Origin: Naumannella cuiyingiana | Lineage (GTDB): Bacteria; Actinomycetota; Actinomycetes; Propionibacteriales; Propionibacteriaceae | Direction of reading: 5' to 3' | DNA: 64,000 nt | Assembly: GCF_013408305.1 (NCBI RefSeq) | Contig: NZ_JACBZS010000001.1 | Location: 2,170,001 to 2,234,000, forward strand | Part shown: one piece after another, positions 33,967 to 42,112 of the stretch | Layout of the letters: each line of letters starts with the position of its first letter | How positions within the stretch are numbered: the first letter of the stretch is position 1 | Position numbers and translations under genes: made by a program | Notes under the pieces: model-generated | What the model was told of the DNA's origin: nothing | Seen by the model: the letters and a program-made list of their open reading frames with translations, nothing else | The model's database searches: none

Positions 33967-35343
33967 TCAGCGCTCCGCCATCTCGACCACGGATTCCTGC
34001 ATCTGTTGCTGCGCCTCGGCGGGACCGATCGCACCGCTGGTCATGTCGGCGATCACCCGGCTGATCGGCAGTTCGGCGCTGAGCGGACCGAGCACATCGC
34101 CGCGGCCCTGGGCGAGCGCCCACCGGTCGAGCTCGGACGATCCGGTGACGAGCTGATCGATCACCTCGGGCGGGTAGACCTCGCGCAGCGGCAGCTCGGT
34201 GTCCACGCCGGCCGGCAGGTCGGCCCAGGCGTCGAGATAGCGGCGCGGATCGTCGGGCTCGCCGAGGCGTACCGGCACCTTGCCCTCCGGCGCCATGTCC
34301 AGCCAACCGGCATAACCGTCGGTCAGCATGAACCGGACCAGCTCCTCGGCATCGGCCGACGAGGCCTGGCTGGTGATCGCCCACGATGTCACCTCGCCGT
34401 AGGGTGCCGCGTCCCCGGCGGCATCGGGCCCGCTGACCAGCGGCACGATTCCGGTATTGCGGGCGAGCCAGGTCCGTTCCTCGCACTCCGGGCAGCTCGG
34501 CATCGCATCGTCGCGGAGGCCCGCGAGCTCGTCGAGCAGGAACGACGACCACAAGATCATCCCCGACTGTCCGGCGAAATAGCTGGCCCGGGTGCTGTCG
34601 ACGCTCTGCGTGCCGGGTGGGGAGAAGTCCCTGCCGAGCTGGTCGTAGAGCTCGATCGTCGCGGCACACTGAGGGCTGTCCAGGGTGACCGCCCCGGCGT
34701 CGTCGACGAGCTGGCAGTCGTTGCCGAGCGCCAGCATCTCGAAGGTCTGCTGGGTGAAAGCATCCGAGGCGTCGGTGGCGATCGAGATCCCGAACCGGCC
34801 GCCGCCGGTCAGCCGCTCGGCCGCCGTGCGGACCTTCGCGTAGTCCGTCGGGGCGACCAGGCCGGCCTCGCGGAACAGGTCGGTGCGGTAGGCCAGCAGC
34901 ATCGGGTACCCGTCGCTGGGGACGACGATCTGCTCCTGGCCGCGCCGGGTCAGCGCCAGCGAGGAATCGGTCCAGGTCTTCGGCCCGAGCGAGTCGATCA
35001 CCCGCGTGCTGGCCGCGGTGTCCAGGAACTCGTCCTCGGCGAAGGACCAGGCCAGACCGAGCGGCAGCGCGGTGATCACGTCCGGCATCTCTCCGGCCAG
35101 CGCGGCGGAGGCCAGCAACTGGCCGACCTGGGCGTCCTCGACCGGCACGAGATCGACGCTGATGCCGGTCCGTTCGGTGAACCGCGCAAAGACCCGCTCG
35201 GTCGCCTCGATCCGGTCGGGCTGGACCTCCATCGACCAGACCAGCAGCGTGTTGTCGTCCGGATTTCGCGCCCCGCGGGTGCCGCAGGCGGTCGCAACGA
35301 GGGCACAGACCAGCGCGATCGCGGCCACCCGCATCATCCGCAT
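33967..35343 (-). CDS. Sugar ABC transporter substrate-binding lipoprotein
   Basis: The 458-residue product has a lipoprotein signal peptide (VAAIALVCALVATAC, Cys20 as the acylation site) followed by a GTRGARNPDDN spacer and a solute-binding fold: LLVWSMEVQPDRIEATERVF, IPxx-like DVITALPLG, and YAGWLDMAPEGKVPVR near the end. ATG 35343 has GGAGGGG 7 bases upstream. It heads the uptake unit with two permeases. A pair of Cys in MPSCPECEERT may form a disulfide. The ligand cannot be deduced; in the family it is usually a sugar or oligosaccharide. Confidence 0.9.
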   Translation of the reverse strand: MRMMRVAAIALVCALVATACGTRGARNPDDNTLLVWSMEVQPDRIEATERVFARFTERTGISVDLVPVEDAQVGQLLASAALAGEMPDVITALPLGLAWSFAEDEFLDTAASTRVIDSLGPKTWTDSSLALTRRGQEQIVVPSDGYPMLLAYRTDLFREAGLVAPTDYAKVRTAAERLTGGGRFGISIATDASDAFTQQTFEMLALGNDCQLVDDAGAVTLDSPQCAATIELYDQLGRDFSPPGTQSVDSTRASYFAGQSGMILWSSFLLDELAGLRDDAMPSCPECEERTWLARNTGIVPLVSGPDAAGDAAPYGEVTSWAITSQASSADAEELVRFMLTDGYAGWLDMAPEGKVPVRLGEPDDPRRYLDAWADLPAGVDTELPLREVYPPEVIDQLVTGSSELDRWALAQGRGDVLGPLSAELPISRVIADMTSGAIGPAEAQQQMQESVVEMAER

Positions 35344-35393
35344 GTCGAGCCCCCTCCGTCCGTCGCGCCACACTGCGCGGGACCGGCGAGCGA

Positions 35394-35399
35394 ACTATA
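35394..35399 (-). promoter_or_regulatory. Candidate -10 element for the sugar uptake unit
   Basis: Minus-strand TATAGT lies about 50 bases before the binding-protein start, directly after the end of the EamA gene, in a short AT-rich patch (CTATACCTATAT). No clear -35. Confidence 0.4.
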
Positions 35400-35400
35400 C

Positions 35401-36261
35401 CTATATCGACTTCGATCGGCCAGAGAATCGGGTGGCGCCGATGCTTGCGGCCACGACGCAGGCGATAGCGACCCACTCGATCACGCCGAGCACCTCGCCC
35501 AGCAGCGCCAGCGCGAACACGGCCGCGGCCGCCGGCTCGAGGCTCATCAGGATGCCGAAGACCTTGGGTGGCATGGTCCGCAGCGCGGTGATCTCCAACG
35601 AGTAGGGGATCACCGAGGAGAGGATGCCGATCGCGATGCCGATGCCGACGACCCACAGTTGCAGCTCGGTCAGCTCGCCCCGGACGGTCACCAGCACGGT
35701 CATCCCGAGCGCGGCGAAGGCGCTCGCCACCGTCAGCCCGGACAGCCCCGACCAGCCGCGGCCGAGGCGGGCGCCGAGCAGGATGTAGCCCGCCCAGCAC
35801 GCGCCGGCGAGTGCGGCGTACCCCACCCCGATCGGGTCGAGCCGGACCGGGCCGAAGCCGAGCAGCACGACACCGGTCGCGGCCAGCACGACCCAGATCA
35901 CGTCCCGCAGCCGTCGCGAGCCGATCAGGGCGACCCCGAGCGGTCCGAGGAACTCGATGGTCACCGCCAGCCCGAGCGGGATTCGGGCGAAGCTCTGGTA
36001 GATCGCCCAGTTCATCGTGCCGAGGCAGGCGCCGAAGGCCAGCACGAGCAGCCAGTCCCGACCGGTACGCCGAGAGAGCCCGGGGCGGGCGATGAGCAGC
36101 AGCAGCGTCGCGGAGGTCGCCAGCCGGAGCCAGACGATCACATCCGGGCTGGTCACCCCGAACAGGCCCTTGCCGAGCGCGGCGCCGAGCTGCACCGAGC
36201 AGATCCCGGCGATCACCAGCCAGGTCGCGGGTATGCGTCGCAGGGCGGCGAATCGGGACAC
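35401..36261 (-). CDS. EamA family transporter (RhtA-like)
   Basis: A 286-residue protein with ten hydrophobic segments arranged as two EamA repeats. The SVQLGAALGKGLF opening and TIEFLGPLGVALIGSRRLRD at the end of the first repeat match RhtA-type threonine/homoserine exporters; LEPAAAAVFALALLGE is the equivalent in repeat two. It is transcribed in the same direction as disA upstream and the sugar uptake genes downstream, with 37 and 57 bases between. Substrate is probably an amino acid or related metabolite. Confidence 0.8.
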   Translation of the reverse strand: MSRFAALRRIPATWLVIAGICSVQLGAALGKGLFGVTSPDVIVWLRLATSATLLLLIARPGLSRRTGRDWLLVLAFGACLGTMNWAIYQSFARIPLGLAVTIEFLGPLGVALIGSRRLRDVIWVVLAATGVVLLGFGPVRLDPIGVGYAALAGACWAGYILLGARLGRGWSGLSGLTVASAFAALGMTVLVTVRGELTELQLWVVGIGIAIGILSSVIPYSLEITALRTMPPKVFGILMSLEPAAAAVFALALLGEVLGVIEWVAIACVVAASIGATRFSGRSKSI

Positions 36262-36298
36262 CCGAACAGCCTCGCAGACGGCGCCGGTCCTCCGGTGG

Positions 36299-37357
36299 TC
36301 AGTCCATCTGGTCGGCGTAGGCCGACTCGGCCAGCCGGACCAGCCCGTCCCGGATCACCCGGGCCCGCTGCTCGCCGATGCCCTCGACGGCCAACAGGTC
36401 GTTGATCGTCGCGGCGAACAGCTCCTGCAGGCTGCCGAAGTGATCGATCAGTCGGCTCGCGAAAGAGGTCGGCAGGCGGTTGATCTGGGCGAGCTGGCGG
36501 TAGCCGTGCGTGCTCACCCGGGTGTCGAGATGATCATTCCCGCCGAAGCCGAGCGCGCGGGCGGCCTGCACGGGTTCCAGCAGGTCGGCCGCGGACAGCT
36601 CGGTGAGGCCGTCCAGGTGGATGCGGTGCTCCGGATCGGAATAGTCGAGCTCGAGCAGGTCGCCCAGCTCGTCGAGGCGACCGGTCAACTCCTGGCGTTG
36701 CATCTCCAGCAGCCGGCCGAGCGTACCGAGCTCGATCACGTAGGCCGCGGTCTCGGCGTCGAGGCGGCGCACCATCTCCAGCCGCTGGGCGACGAAGGTC
36801 ACGTCCTTGACCGTGACCTGGTCCTGCACCTCCAGCGAGGACAGCTTGTTGGTCTGCTCGAACAGCCGGGCGCGGTAGCGCTCCATCGTCTGCAGGGCGA
36901 GATTGGCCCGGGCGAGCAGCACCTCGCTGCGCTCCAGCACCCGGGTGGTTCCGCGCAGGAAGAGCGTGATCGTCGACATCGCCGCCGAGACCGTGATCAC
37001 CGGCTTGCCGGTCTGCTGGGAGACCCGGTCGGCGGTGCGATGCCGGGTCCCGGTCTCCTCGGTCGGGTAGGAGGCGTCGGGCATCAGGTGCACGCCGGCG
37101 GTGACGATCCGCTCGGCCTCCCCGGACAACACGATCGCGCCGTCCATCTTGGCCAGCTCGCGCAGCTTGGTCGGGGTGAAGGACACATCGATGCTGAACC
37201 CGCCCGTCGAGACCTGGTCCACCGCGCGGTTGTGGCCGAGCACGATGAGTGCGCCGGTGCGGCCCTTGAGGATCCGTTCGATGCCGTCGCGCAGCGGCGT
37301 ACCCGGCGCGAGCATCGCCAGATATCGATGCAGCGTCTCGGGGTCGGGGGTCTCCAC
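36299..37357 (-). CDS. disA: DNA integrity scanning diadenylate cyclase DisA
   Basis: DisA makes c-di-AMP from two ATP and reports on branched DNA. The 352-residue protein has the N-terminal DAC domain with DGA (72-74, MDGAIVLSG) and RHR (105-107, GTRHRTA), a central helical region with coiled-coil character (about 145-290), and C-terminal HhH DNA-binding motifs (LLAVEGIGEQRARVIRDGL). All key residues are present. GTG 37357 is preceded by a -10 box at 7 bases and no SD, so the mRNA is probably leaderless. In many actinobacteria disA abuts radA in the same orientation; here radA is 4.7 kb away on the opposite strand. Confidence 0.96.
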   Translation of the reverse strand: METPDPETLHRYLAMLAPGTPLRDGIERILKGRTGALIVLGHNRAVDQVSTGGFSIDVSFTPTKLRELAKMDGAIVLSGEAERIVTAGVHLMPDASYPTEETGTRHRTADRVSQQTGKPVITVSAAMSTITLFLRGTTRVLERSEVLLARANLALQTMERYRARLFEQTNKLSSLEVQDQVTVKDVTFVAQRLEMVRRLDAETAAYVIELGTLGRLLEMQRQELTGRLDELGDLLELDYSDPEHRIHLDGLTELSAADLLEPVQAARALGFGGNDHLDTRVSTHGYRQLAQINRLPTSFASRLIDHFGSLQELFAATINDLLAVEGIGEQRARVIRDGLVRLAESAYADQMD

Positions 37358-37364
37358 GCGATCG

Positions 37365-37370
37365 AACGTA
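37365..37370 (-). promoter_or_regulatory. Leaderless -10 element of disA
   Basis: Minus-strand TACGTT ends 7 bases before the disA GTG start, so transcription should begin at the start codon. Confidence 0.5.
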
Positions 37371-37414
37371 GCAGCGGATCAGGTCCGCCCCGGACGGAAT
37401 CGGCGACCGGCCGG

Positions 37415-37450
37415 TCTGACCTGTCTGACCTGTCAGATATGTGATAGGTT
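37415..37450 (+). promoter_or_regulatory. Operator and -10 region of the sialic acid operon
   Basis: TCTGACCTG is repeated directly (37415 and 37424). The second copy forms the inverted repeat TCTGAC-CT-GTCAGA (37424-37437). TAGGTT (37445-37450) follows and ends six bases before the GntR start. The inverted repeat would cover the spacer, a good place for repression by the GntR protein encoded next. Confidence 0.5.
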
Positions 37451-37456
37451 CACGGC

Positions 37457-38137
37457 GTGACGAAGGTGTTGTTCGAGGCCGTCCAGGACCAGCTCCTGGA
37501 GCTGATCGCCGACGAGCGGCTGCGGGCCGGTGACGCGCTGCCGCCGGAGGGCGAGCTGGCGGTCCGGCTCGGCGTCAGCCGAGGGTCGCTGCGCGAGGCG
37601 ACCAGGAGCCTGCAGTCGATGGGCGTGCTGGAGGCCCGCGCGGGAAAGGGACTGTTCGTGCAGGCCTTCTCGCTGCATCCGGTGATCCGGATGCTGCCCT
37701 ACCGGGCCATCGCCTCGGGAGCAGAGCTCAAGGAACTACTGGAGCTGCGAGCGGCCCTCGAGCGCGGGCTGATCGACCGGGTCGCCGCCGAGCTGACCGA
37801 CGACAAACTGGCCGAGCTGGACGCGATCGTCGACGAGATGGATGCCCTCGAGCGGGCCGGCCGTGCCTTCCCCGAGCAGGACCGCCGCTTTCACCGGGCG
37901 CTCTATGTGGTCGTCGGCAACCGATTGGTGCTGGACGTGCTCGACACCTTCTGGGAGCTCAGCACCCGGATGCGCCGAGAGCTCCCGCCGCTGCGCTATG
38001 ACGATCTCGCCGAGCGGCACCGCGCGATCGTCCGCGCGCTCCGGGGCGACGGAGACCCGGTCCGGGCAATGGACGAGCACTTCACCGACATCCAGGCCCG
38101 GGTGACCGAGATGACGTCGGGGGAGGACGCCTCGTGA
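37457..38137 (+). CDS. FadR/GntR family transcriptional regulator
   Basis: The 226-residue product has an N-terminal winged helix (about residues 5-70, DALPPEGELAVRLGVSRGSLREATRSL, GLFVQ at the wing) and a C-terminal FCD all-helical effector domain (about 85-215). The metal-binding Asp/His positions of FCD are suggested by DRRFHRALY and ERHRAIVRALRGD. It overlaps nanA (GTGA), so it regulates its own operon; sialic acid or a derivative is the probable effector, by analogy with NanR regulators of this family. The start is next to a -10 box (leaderless). An inverted repeat at 37424 is the likely operator. Confidence 0.9.
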   Translation: MTKVLFEAVQDQLLELIADERLRAGDALPPEGELAVRLGVSRGSLREATRSLQSMGVLEARAGKGLFVQAFSLHPVIRMLPYRAIASGAELKELLELRAALERGLIDRVAAELTDDKLAELDAIVDEMDALERAGRAFPEQDRRFHRALYVVVGNRLVLDVLDTFWELSTRMRRELPPLRYDDLAERHRAIVRALRGDGDPVRAMDEHFTDIQARVTEMTSGEDAS

Positions 38138-39027
38138 GCGCTCCGGCCCCGCTGGATCGCGCCAAGGGCATCGTTCCGGCGCTGCCGACGCCGTACGCCG
38201 CGGACGGTGCGCCCGACCTGCGCGTGTTGGCTGCGCTGACCCGCGACCTGCTGGACGCCGGCGTCGACGGCTTCTACGTCGGGGGCAGCACCGGCGACGG
38301 CATCATGCAGACCCACGACGAGCGCGTCGCCTGCATCGCGGCGGTGGCCGCCGAATGCGGGGGTCAGGTGCCGGTCATCGCCCATGTCGGTACGCCGGAC
38401 ACGGCCTCGACGATTCGACTCGCCCAGGCCGCCGCTGACGCGGGCGCGAGCGCCGTGTCCGCGATCGCACCGCCGATCCCGTTGGAGCGCGCCGAACTTC
38501 TCGGCTACTTCACCACTGTGGCCGACGCGGCGCCGGTGCCGTTCATCCCCTACTACTTCCCGAAGCGGTCCGGGGTCGAGTTCGACCTGGCGTTCCTCGC
38601 CGAAATGGTCGCTCCGGCGTCGGTGGCCGGCGTCAAGTTCACCTCACTGGACCTCTACACGCTGAATCGGCTGACCCGGCTGCGCGGCGGCTCGCTGATC
38701 GTCTGGAACGGCCACGACGAGGTCTTGTTGGGCGGCCTGGTGGCCGGCGCCGCCGGCGCGATCGGCTCGACGTTCGGCGTCGCCCCCGGGCTGTACACCG
38801 AGCTGCTCCGGGCGTACCGCGCCGGAGATCTGTCCACCGCCCGGGCCCTGCAGGACCGTGTCACCGACCTGGTCGCCGCGCTCGTCGGCGTCGGAGTGAT
38901 GCCCGGCCTGCGGGAACTGCTCCGCCTGAGCGGGTACGCCATGGGCGAGCCCCGTCCTCCGCACCGCGGCCTCGGTGCACCCCAACGCGAACAGGTCGCC
39001 GACCTGTGGCGCGCACTGCGCGCCTGA
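38134..39027 (+). CDS. nanA: N-acetylneuraminate lyase family aldolase
   Basis: NanA splits sialic acid into pyruvate and N-acetylmannosamine through a Schiff base. The 297-residue TIM barrel has GGSTGDG (50-56, carboxylate-binding loop; lyases have GGSTGE), YYFPKRSG with Tyr140/141 as the catalytic Tyr region, Lys168 in GVKFTS as the Schiff base Lys, and GHDEV (193-197), corresponding to the substrate-contact loop. It is closer to lyases than to dihydrodipicolinate synthase, and operon context with a GntR regulator and a carbohydrate importer agrees. Other 2-keto-acid aldolases of the DapA superfamily remain possible. Confidence 0.8.
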   Translation: MSAPAPLDRAKGIVPALPTPYAADGAPDLRVLAALTRDLLDAGVDGFYVGGSTGDGIMQTHDERVACIAAVAAECGGQVPVIAHVGTPDTASTIRLAQAAADAGASAVSAIAPPIPLERAELLGYFTTVADAAPVPFIPYYFPKRSGVEFDLAFLAEMVAPASVAGVKFTSLDLYTLNRLTRLRGGSLIVWNGHDEVLLGGLVAGAAGAIGSTFGVAPGLYTELLRAYRAGDLSTARALQDRVTDLVAALVGVGVMPGLRELLRLSGYAMGEPRPPHRGLGAPQREQVADLWRALRA

Positions 39028-39054
39028 TCACCACGCCAACCGAAGGAGTCTGAC

Positions 39055-40302
39055 GTGAACCCGATGCCGTTGTCTGCCATGTCTCGACGCACCCTGCTCG
39101 CCGCCACCCTCGGCGCTGCCGCCGCGGGCGCACTCGGTGCCTGCGCGCCGCGGGGCGGGAGCGCCCCGGCGCCCGCCGGCGAGGGCGATGGCTCGCTGAC
39201 CTTCTGGCACTACTACGGCGGCGGGGCGACCGCGCCGCTGGAGAAGCTGTTGGCGCGCTACAGCGAGGAGTCCGGGGTGCAGGTCACGCCCCGGCTGATC
39301 CCGTTCGGTGACTTCAACCGGACGCTGCTGCAGGCGGCCACCGCCGCCGGGCTGCCGGACATCGCCCTGGTCAATGCCTTCGACACCGCACTGTTCGCCC
39401 AGTCGGAGATGATCACCGACGTGTCCTCCCGGGTGAACACATGGGGGCAGAGCGACCAGTACTTCAGCGGCCCGTGGGCCACGACCCAGGTCGGTGGGGC
39501 GACCTACGCCGTCCCGCACGTGGCCGACACCTATTCGCTGTGGATCAACAACGAGCTGCTGCCGGATGCGGGCGTCGAGACCTGGTCCGACGTCGAGCGC
39601 GCCGCCGGCTCGGTCGCCAAGGACGGCGTGAGCGGGCTCGCGTTCAGCGGGATCGAGGGCGTCGAGGGCTCGACCGCGTTCATCCTGCGATTCCTGGCCG
39701 CGGGTGGCGACATCCGCAAGCTCGACTCCGAGGCCGGACTGGCGGCGTTGGAGTCGCTGCGCGGCATGGTCGAGTCCGGGGCGGTGAGCGAGGGCGTGCT
39801 GACCTGGATCGAGGACGATGTCACGACCCAGTTCCAGAACGGCACGGCGGCAATGATGATCAACAGCGCGTCCTACCTGTCGGGGCTGCGCGAAGCCGGC
39901 GTCGACCTGCGGGTGGCTCCGATGCCGGCCGATCGGGAGCAGGTGTCCTTCCTCTCCGCGGAGAATCTGACGATCACCCGCGACTCGGGCAATCCCGACG
40001 CCGCCTGGGAGTTGATCACCTGGTTGCAGCGACCGGAGGTGATGAACGAATACCTGCCGGAACGCAACAAGCTGCCGGTGCGTTCGGACACCGCCGAGGA
40101 CCCCCAGTGGTCCGACCCGACGATCCGGGTCTTCGTGGATCAGTTGGATGTCGCCTGGGCGCCGGACGAGGAGACCGCGCCGGCATCCGCCGAGATCTTC
40201 ACCGCGGCCCAGGGCGCCTTGCAGGCGGCCCTCTCCGGTAGCAGTTCCCCGGCGGATGCGCTCGCGCGGGCGCAGGCGACCGTGGACAAGGCGCTGGCCT
40301 GA
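39055..40302 (+). CDS. Tat-exported sugar-binding lipoprotein of the nanA operon
   Basis: The 415-residue product starts with a twin-arginine signal (SRRTLLAATLG, residues 10-20) ending in a lipobox with Cys30 (GALGAC). The mature part is a family 1 solute-binding protein: LTFWHYYGGGATAPLEKLLARY, FNRTLLQAATAAGLPDIALV, and GTAAMMINSASYLSGLREAGV. AAGGAG stands 7 bases before the GTG. Gene order (regulator, lyase, binding protein, two permeases) suggests uptake of sialic acid or a sialylated oligosaccharide. Tat export implies folding in the cytoplasm before transport. Confidence 0.88.
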   Translation: MNPMPLSAMSRRTLLAATLGAAAAGALGACAPRGGSAPAPAGEGDGSLTFWHYYGGGATAPLEKLLARYSEESGVQVTPRLIPFGDFNRTLLQAATAAGLPDIALVNAFDTALFAQSEMITDVSSRVNTWGQSDQYFSGPWATTQVGGATYAVPHVADTYSLWINNELLPDAGVETWSDVERAAGSVAKDGVSGLAFSGIEGVEGSTAFILRFLAAGGDIRKLDSEAGLAALESLRGMVESGAVSEGVLTWIEDDVTTQFQNGTAAMMINSASYLSGLREAGVDLRVAPMPADREQVSFLSAENLTITRDSGNPDAAWELITWLQRPEVMNEYLPERNKLPVRSDTAEDPQWSDPTIRVFVDQLDVAWAPDEETAPASAEIFTAAQGALQAALSGSSSPADALARAQATVDKALA

Positions 40303-40310
40303 GGTCTGCG

Positions 40311-41234
40311 GTGACCAGCACAGCGCCGGCAGTGCCCGAGCGCCGCAGGCGGCCGCGAACGCGCGGGCTCGGCCGCTATCTCTACCTGGCGCCGGCGGTG
40401 CTGTTCGTCGCCGCCACCACGATCTACCCGCTCTACTACAACGTCAGCCTGAGCCTCTACGACGCGACGATGCAGAACTTCGTCGCGGGTCGGCTCTCCT
40501 ACATCGGCGCCGCCAACTACGCCACGGTGCTGGCCGACGGCAGCCTGTGGGTCGGGTTGCGGACATCGCTGATCTACACCCTGGGCACCATCGTCTTGAT
40601 GTTGATCATCGGGATGGCACTGGCGTTGTTGCTGCAGCGCCCCTATCCGGGCCGCAACCTGATCCGAGCCATGCTGTTCCTGCCGTATGTGCTGCCGTCG
40701 GTGGTCGGCGCCAATGTCTGGCGATGGCTGCTCGACGGCTCCTACGGCCTGTTCAACGAGCTCTTGCTGCGGATCGGGATCATCCGCGCCCCCGTCTTCT
40801 GGCTGGGCAACCCCGACACCGCGCTGCTCGCGGTGATCATCGCCACGGCCTGGACGATGGCGCCCTTCGCGATGCTGCTGCTGGTGGCCGGACTGCAGGG
40901 CATCCCGGCGAGCCTGCACGAGGCAGCCGCGCTGGACGGCGCCGGGGCGATCCGGCGGTTCTTCGCCGTGACGCTGCCGCTGCTGCGCCCGGTGACCCTG
41001 GTGGTCGCGCTGCTCGGCTTCATCTACACCTTCCGGACCTTCGACACGATCTTCATCATGACCCGCGGTGGCCCGGGCGATGCCACGACGGTGCTGCCGA
41101 TCATGGCGTACCAGCAAGCGTTCGTGAGCTTCGATCTCGGCAGCGGCGCCGCGATCAACACGCTGATGCTGATCATCCCGACGGTGCTCGCGCTGCTCTA
41201 CTTCCGCGCCACCCGTAGCGAGGACGTCCGATGA
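40311..41234 (+). CDS. Carbohydrate ABC transporter permease, nanA operon (MalF-like)
   Basis: A 307-residue protein with six hydrophobic segments, an Arg-rich N-terminus, and the EAA loop in HEAAALDGAGAIRRFFAVTLPLL. FIMTRGGPGDATTVLPIMAYQQAF is the conserved segment before the last helix. It starts 8 bases after the binding protein and overlaps the next permease by 4 bases. No ATPase gene follows, so the transporter needs an ATPase encoded elsewhere. Confidence 0.92.
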   Translation: MTSTAPAVPERRRRPRTRGLGRYLYLAPAVLFVAATTIYPLYYNVSLSLYDATMQNFVAGRLSYIGAANYATVLADGSLWVGLRTSLIYTLGTIVLMLIIGMALALLLQRPYPGRNLIRAMLFLPYVLPSVVGANVWRWLLDGSYGLFNELLLRIGIIRAPVFWLGNPDTALLAVIIATAWTMAPFAMLLLVAGLQGIPASLHEAAALDGAGAIRRFFAVTLPLLRPVTLVVALLGFIYTFRTFDTIFIMTRGGPGDATTVLPIMAYQQAFVSFDLGSGAAINTLMLIIPTVLALLYFRATRSEDVR

Positions 41235-42052
41235 TGCGCGCCCGCGTGGTGCAGGTCGTCGGACTGCTGGTCGCGCTGGTGTACCTGGTGCCGGTCTACT
41301 GGATGGTCGCCACGTCGCTCAAACGCAGCGAGGACGTGTTCGCCATCCCGCCGGCCCTGGTGCCGAACCCCCCGACGACCCAGGCCTACGTCGATGCGGT
41401 ACTGGACAACGAGGCGGTGCTCCAGGGGATCCGGTCCTCCATCGCGATCACCGTGCCGACCCTGGTGCTGACCCTGCTGCTGGCCGTGCCCGCCGCCTAT
41501 GGCTTGGCCCGTTTCAGATTGCGCGCCGCCGGGGCGGTGATCTTGTTGATGCTGCTGGCGCAGATGCTGCCGACGATCAGCCTCGCGCTGCCGATGTTCG
41601 CGATCTTCAGCGAATGGGGGCTCGTCGACAGTTACGCCGGACTGGTGATCGCGAACACCTCCCTGGCGCTGCCGTTCGCGGTGATCATGCTGCGGCCGTA
41701 CATGCTGGGCATTCCGCAGGATCTGATCGAGGCCGGGATGCTGGACGGCTGCACCGGGTGGCGGGCATTCCTGCAGATCGGGCTGCCGCTGGTCCGGCCG
41801 GGGTTGATCATGGTCGCGACGCTGACCTTCGTGATGACCTGGGGCGAGTTCGTCTTCGGCCTGACCCTGGCCACCAGCGACGCCACCCAGCCGGTCACGG
41901 TGGTACTGAACCGCTTCATCGCACAGTTCGGCACCCAGTGGACGAATCTGATGGCGGTGTCGACCGTGATCGCCATGCCGATCGTGATCGGGTTCATCGT
42001 GCTGCAGCGCTTCGTCGTGGCGGGGATCTCCGAGGGCGCCATCAAGGACTGA
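41231..42052 (+). CDS. Carbohydrate ABC transporter permease, nanA operon (MalG-like)
   Basis: A 273-residue membrane protein with six segments and an EAA-type loop in IEAGMLDGCTGWRAFLQIGLPL, where the second Ala of EAA is Gly. The LVPVYWMVATSLKRSEDVF N-terminus is typical. ATG overlaps the preceding stop (ATGA). It closes the operon; 60 bases then separate it from radA, which has its own -10 box. No terminator-like hairpin was seen, so read-through into radA is possible. Confidence 0.92.
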   Translation: MMRARVVQVVGLLVALVYLVPVYWMVATSLKRSEDVFAIPPALVPNPPTTQAYVDAVLDNEAVLQGIRSSIAITVPTLVLTLLLAVPAAYGLARFRLRAAGAVILLMLLAQMLPTISLALPMFAIFSEWGLVDSYAGLVIANTSLALPFAVIMLRPYMLGIPQDLIEAGMLDGCTGWRAFLQIGLPLVRPGLIMVATLTFVMTWGEFVFGLTLATSDATQPVTVVLNRFIAQFGTQWTNLMAVSTVIAMPIVIGFIVLQRFVVAGISEGAIKD

Positions 42053-42099
42053 CGCGGCGCCCGGCGCGCCGAGCGGCCGGCGATGTCGGTGGCACGACC

Positions 42100-42105
42100 T
42101 AGGGT
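42100..42105 (+). promoter_or_regulatory. Leaderless -10 element of radA
   Basis: TAGGGT ends 7 bases before ATG 42113. Confidence 0.5.
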
Positions 42106-42112
42106 GCAACCC

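Noticed and set aside
33887-35800. A 637-codon minus-strand frame over the binding protein and EamA genes
   Set aside because: It is in a different frame from two recognised genes and translates to Arg/Gly/Ala low-complexity sequence.
38134-39027. Dihydrodipicolinate synthase (dapA)
   Set aside because: The GGSTGDG loop, the YYFPKRSG region and the operon with a sugar importer fit the lyase subgroup better, and no lysine gene is adjacent.
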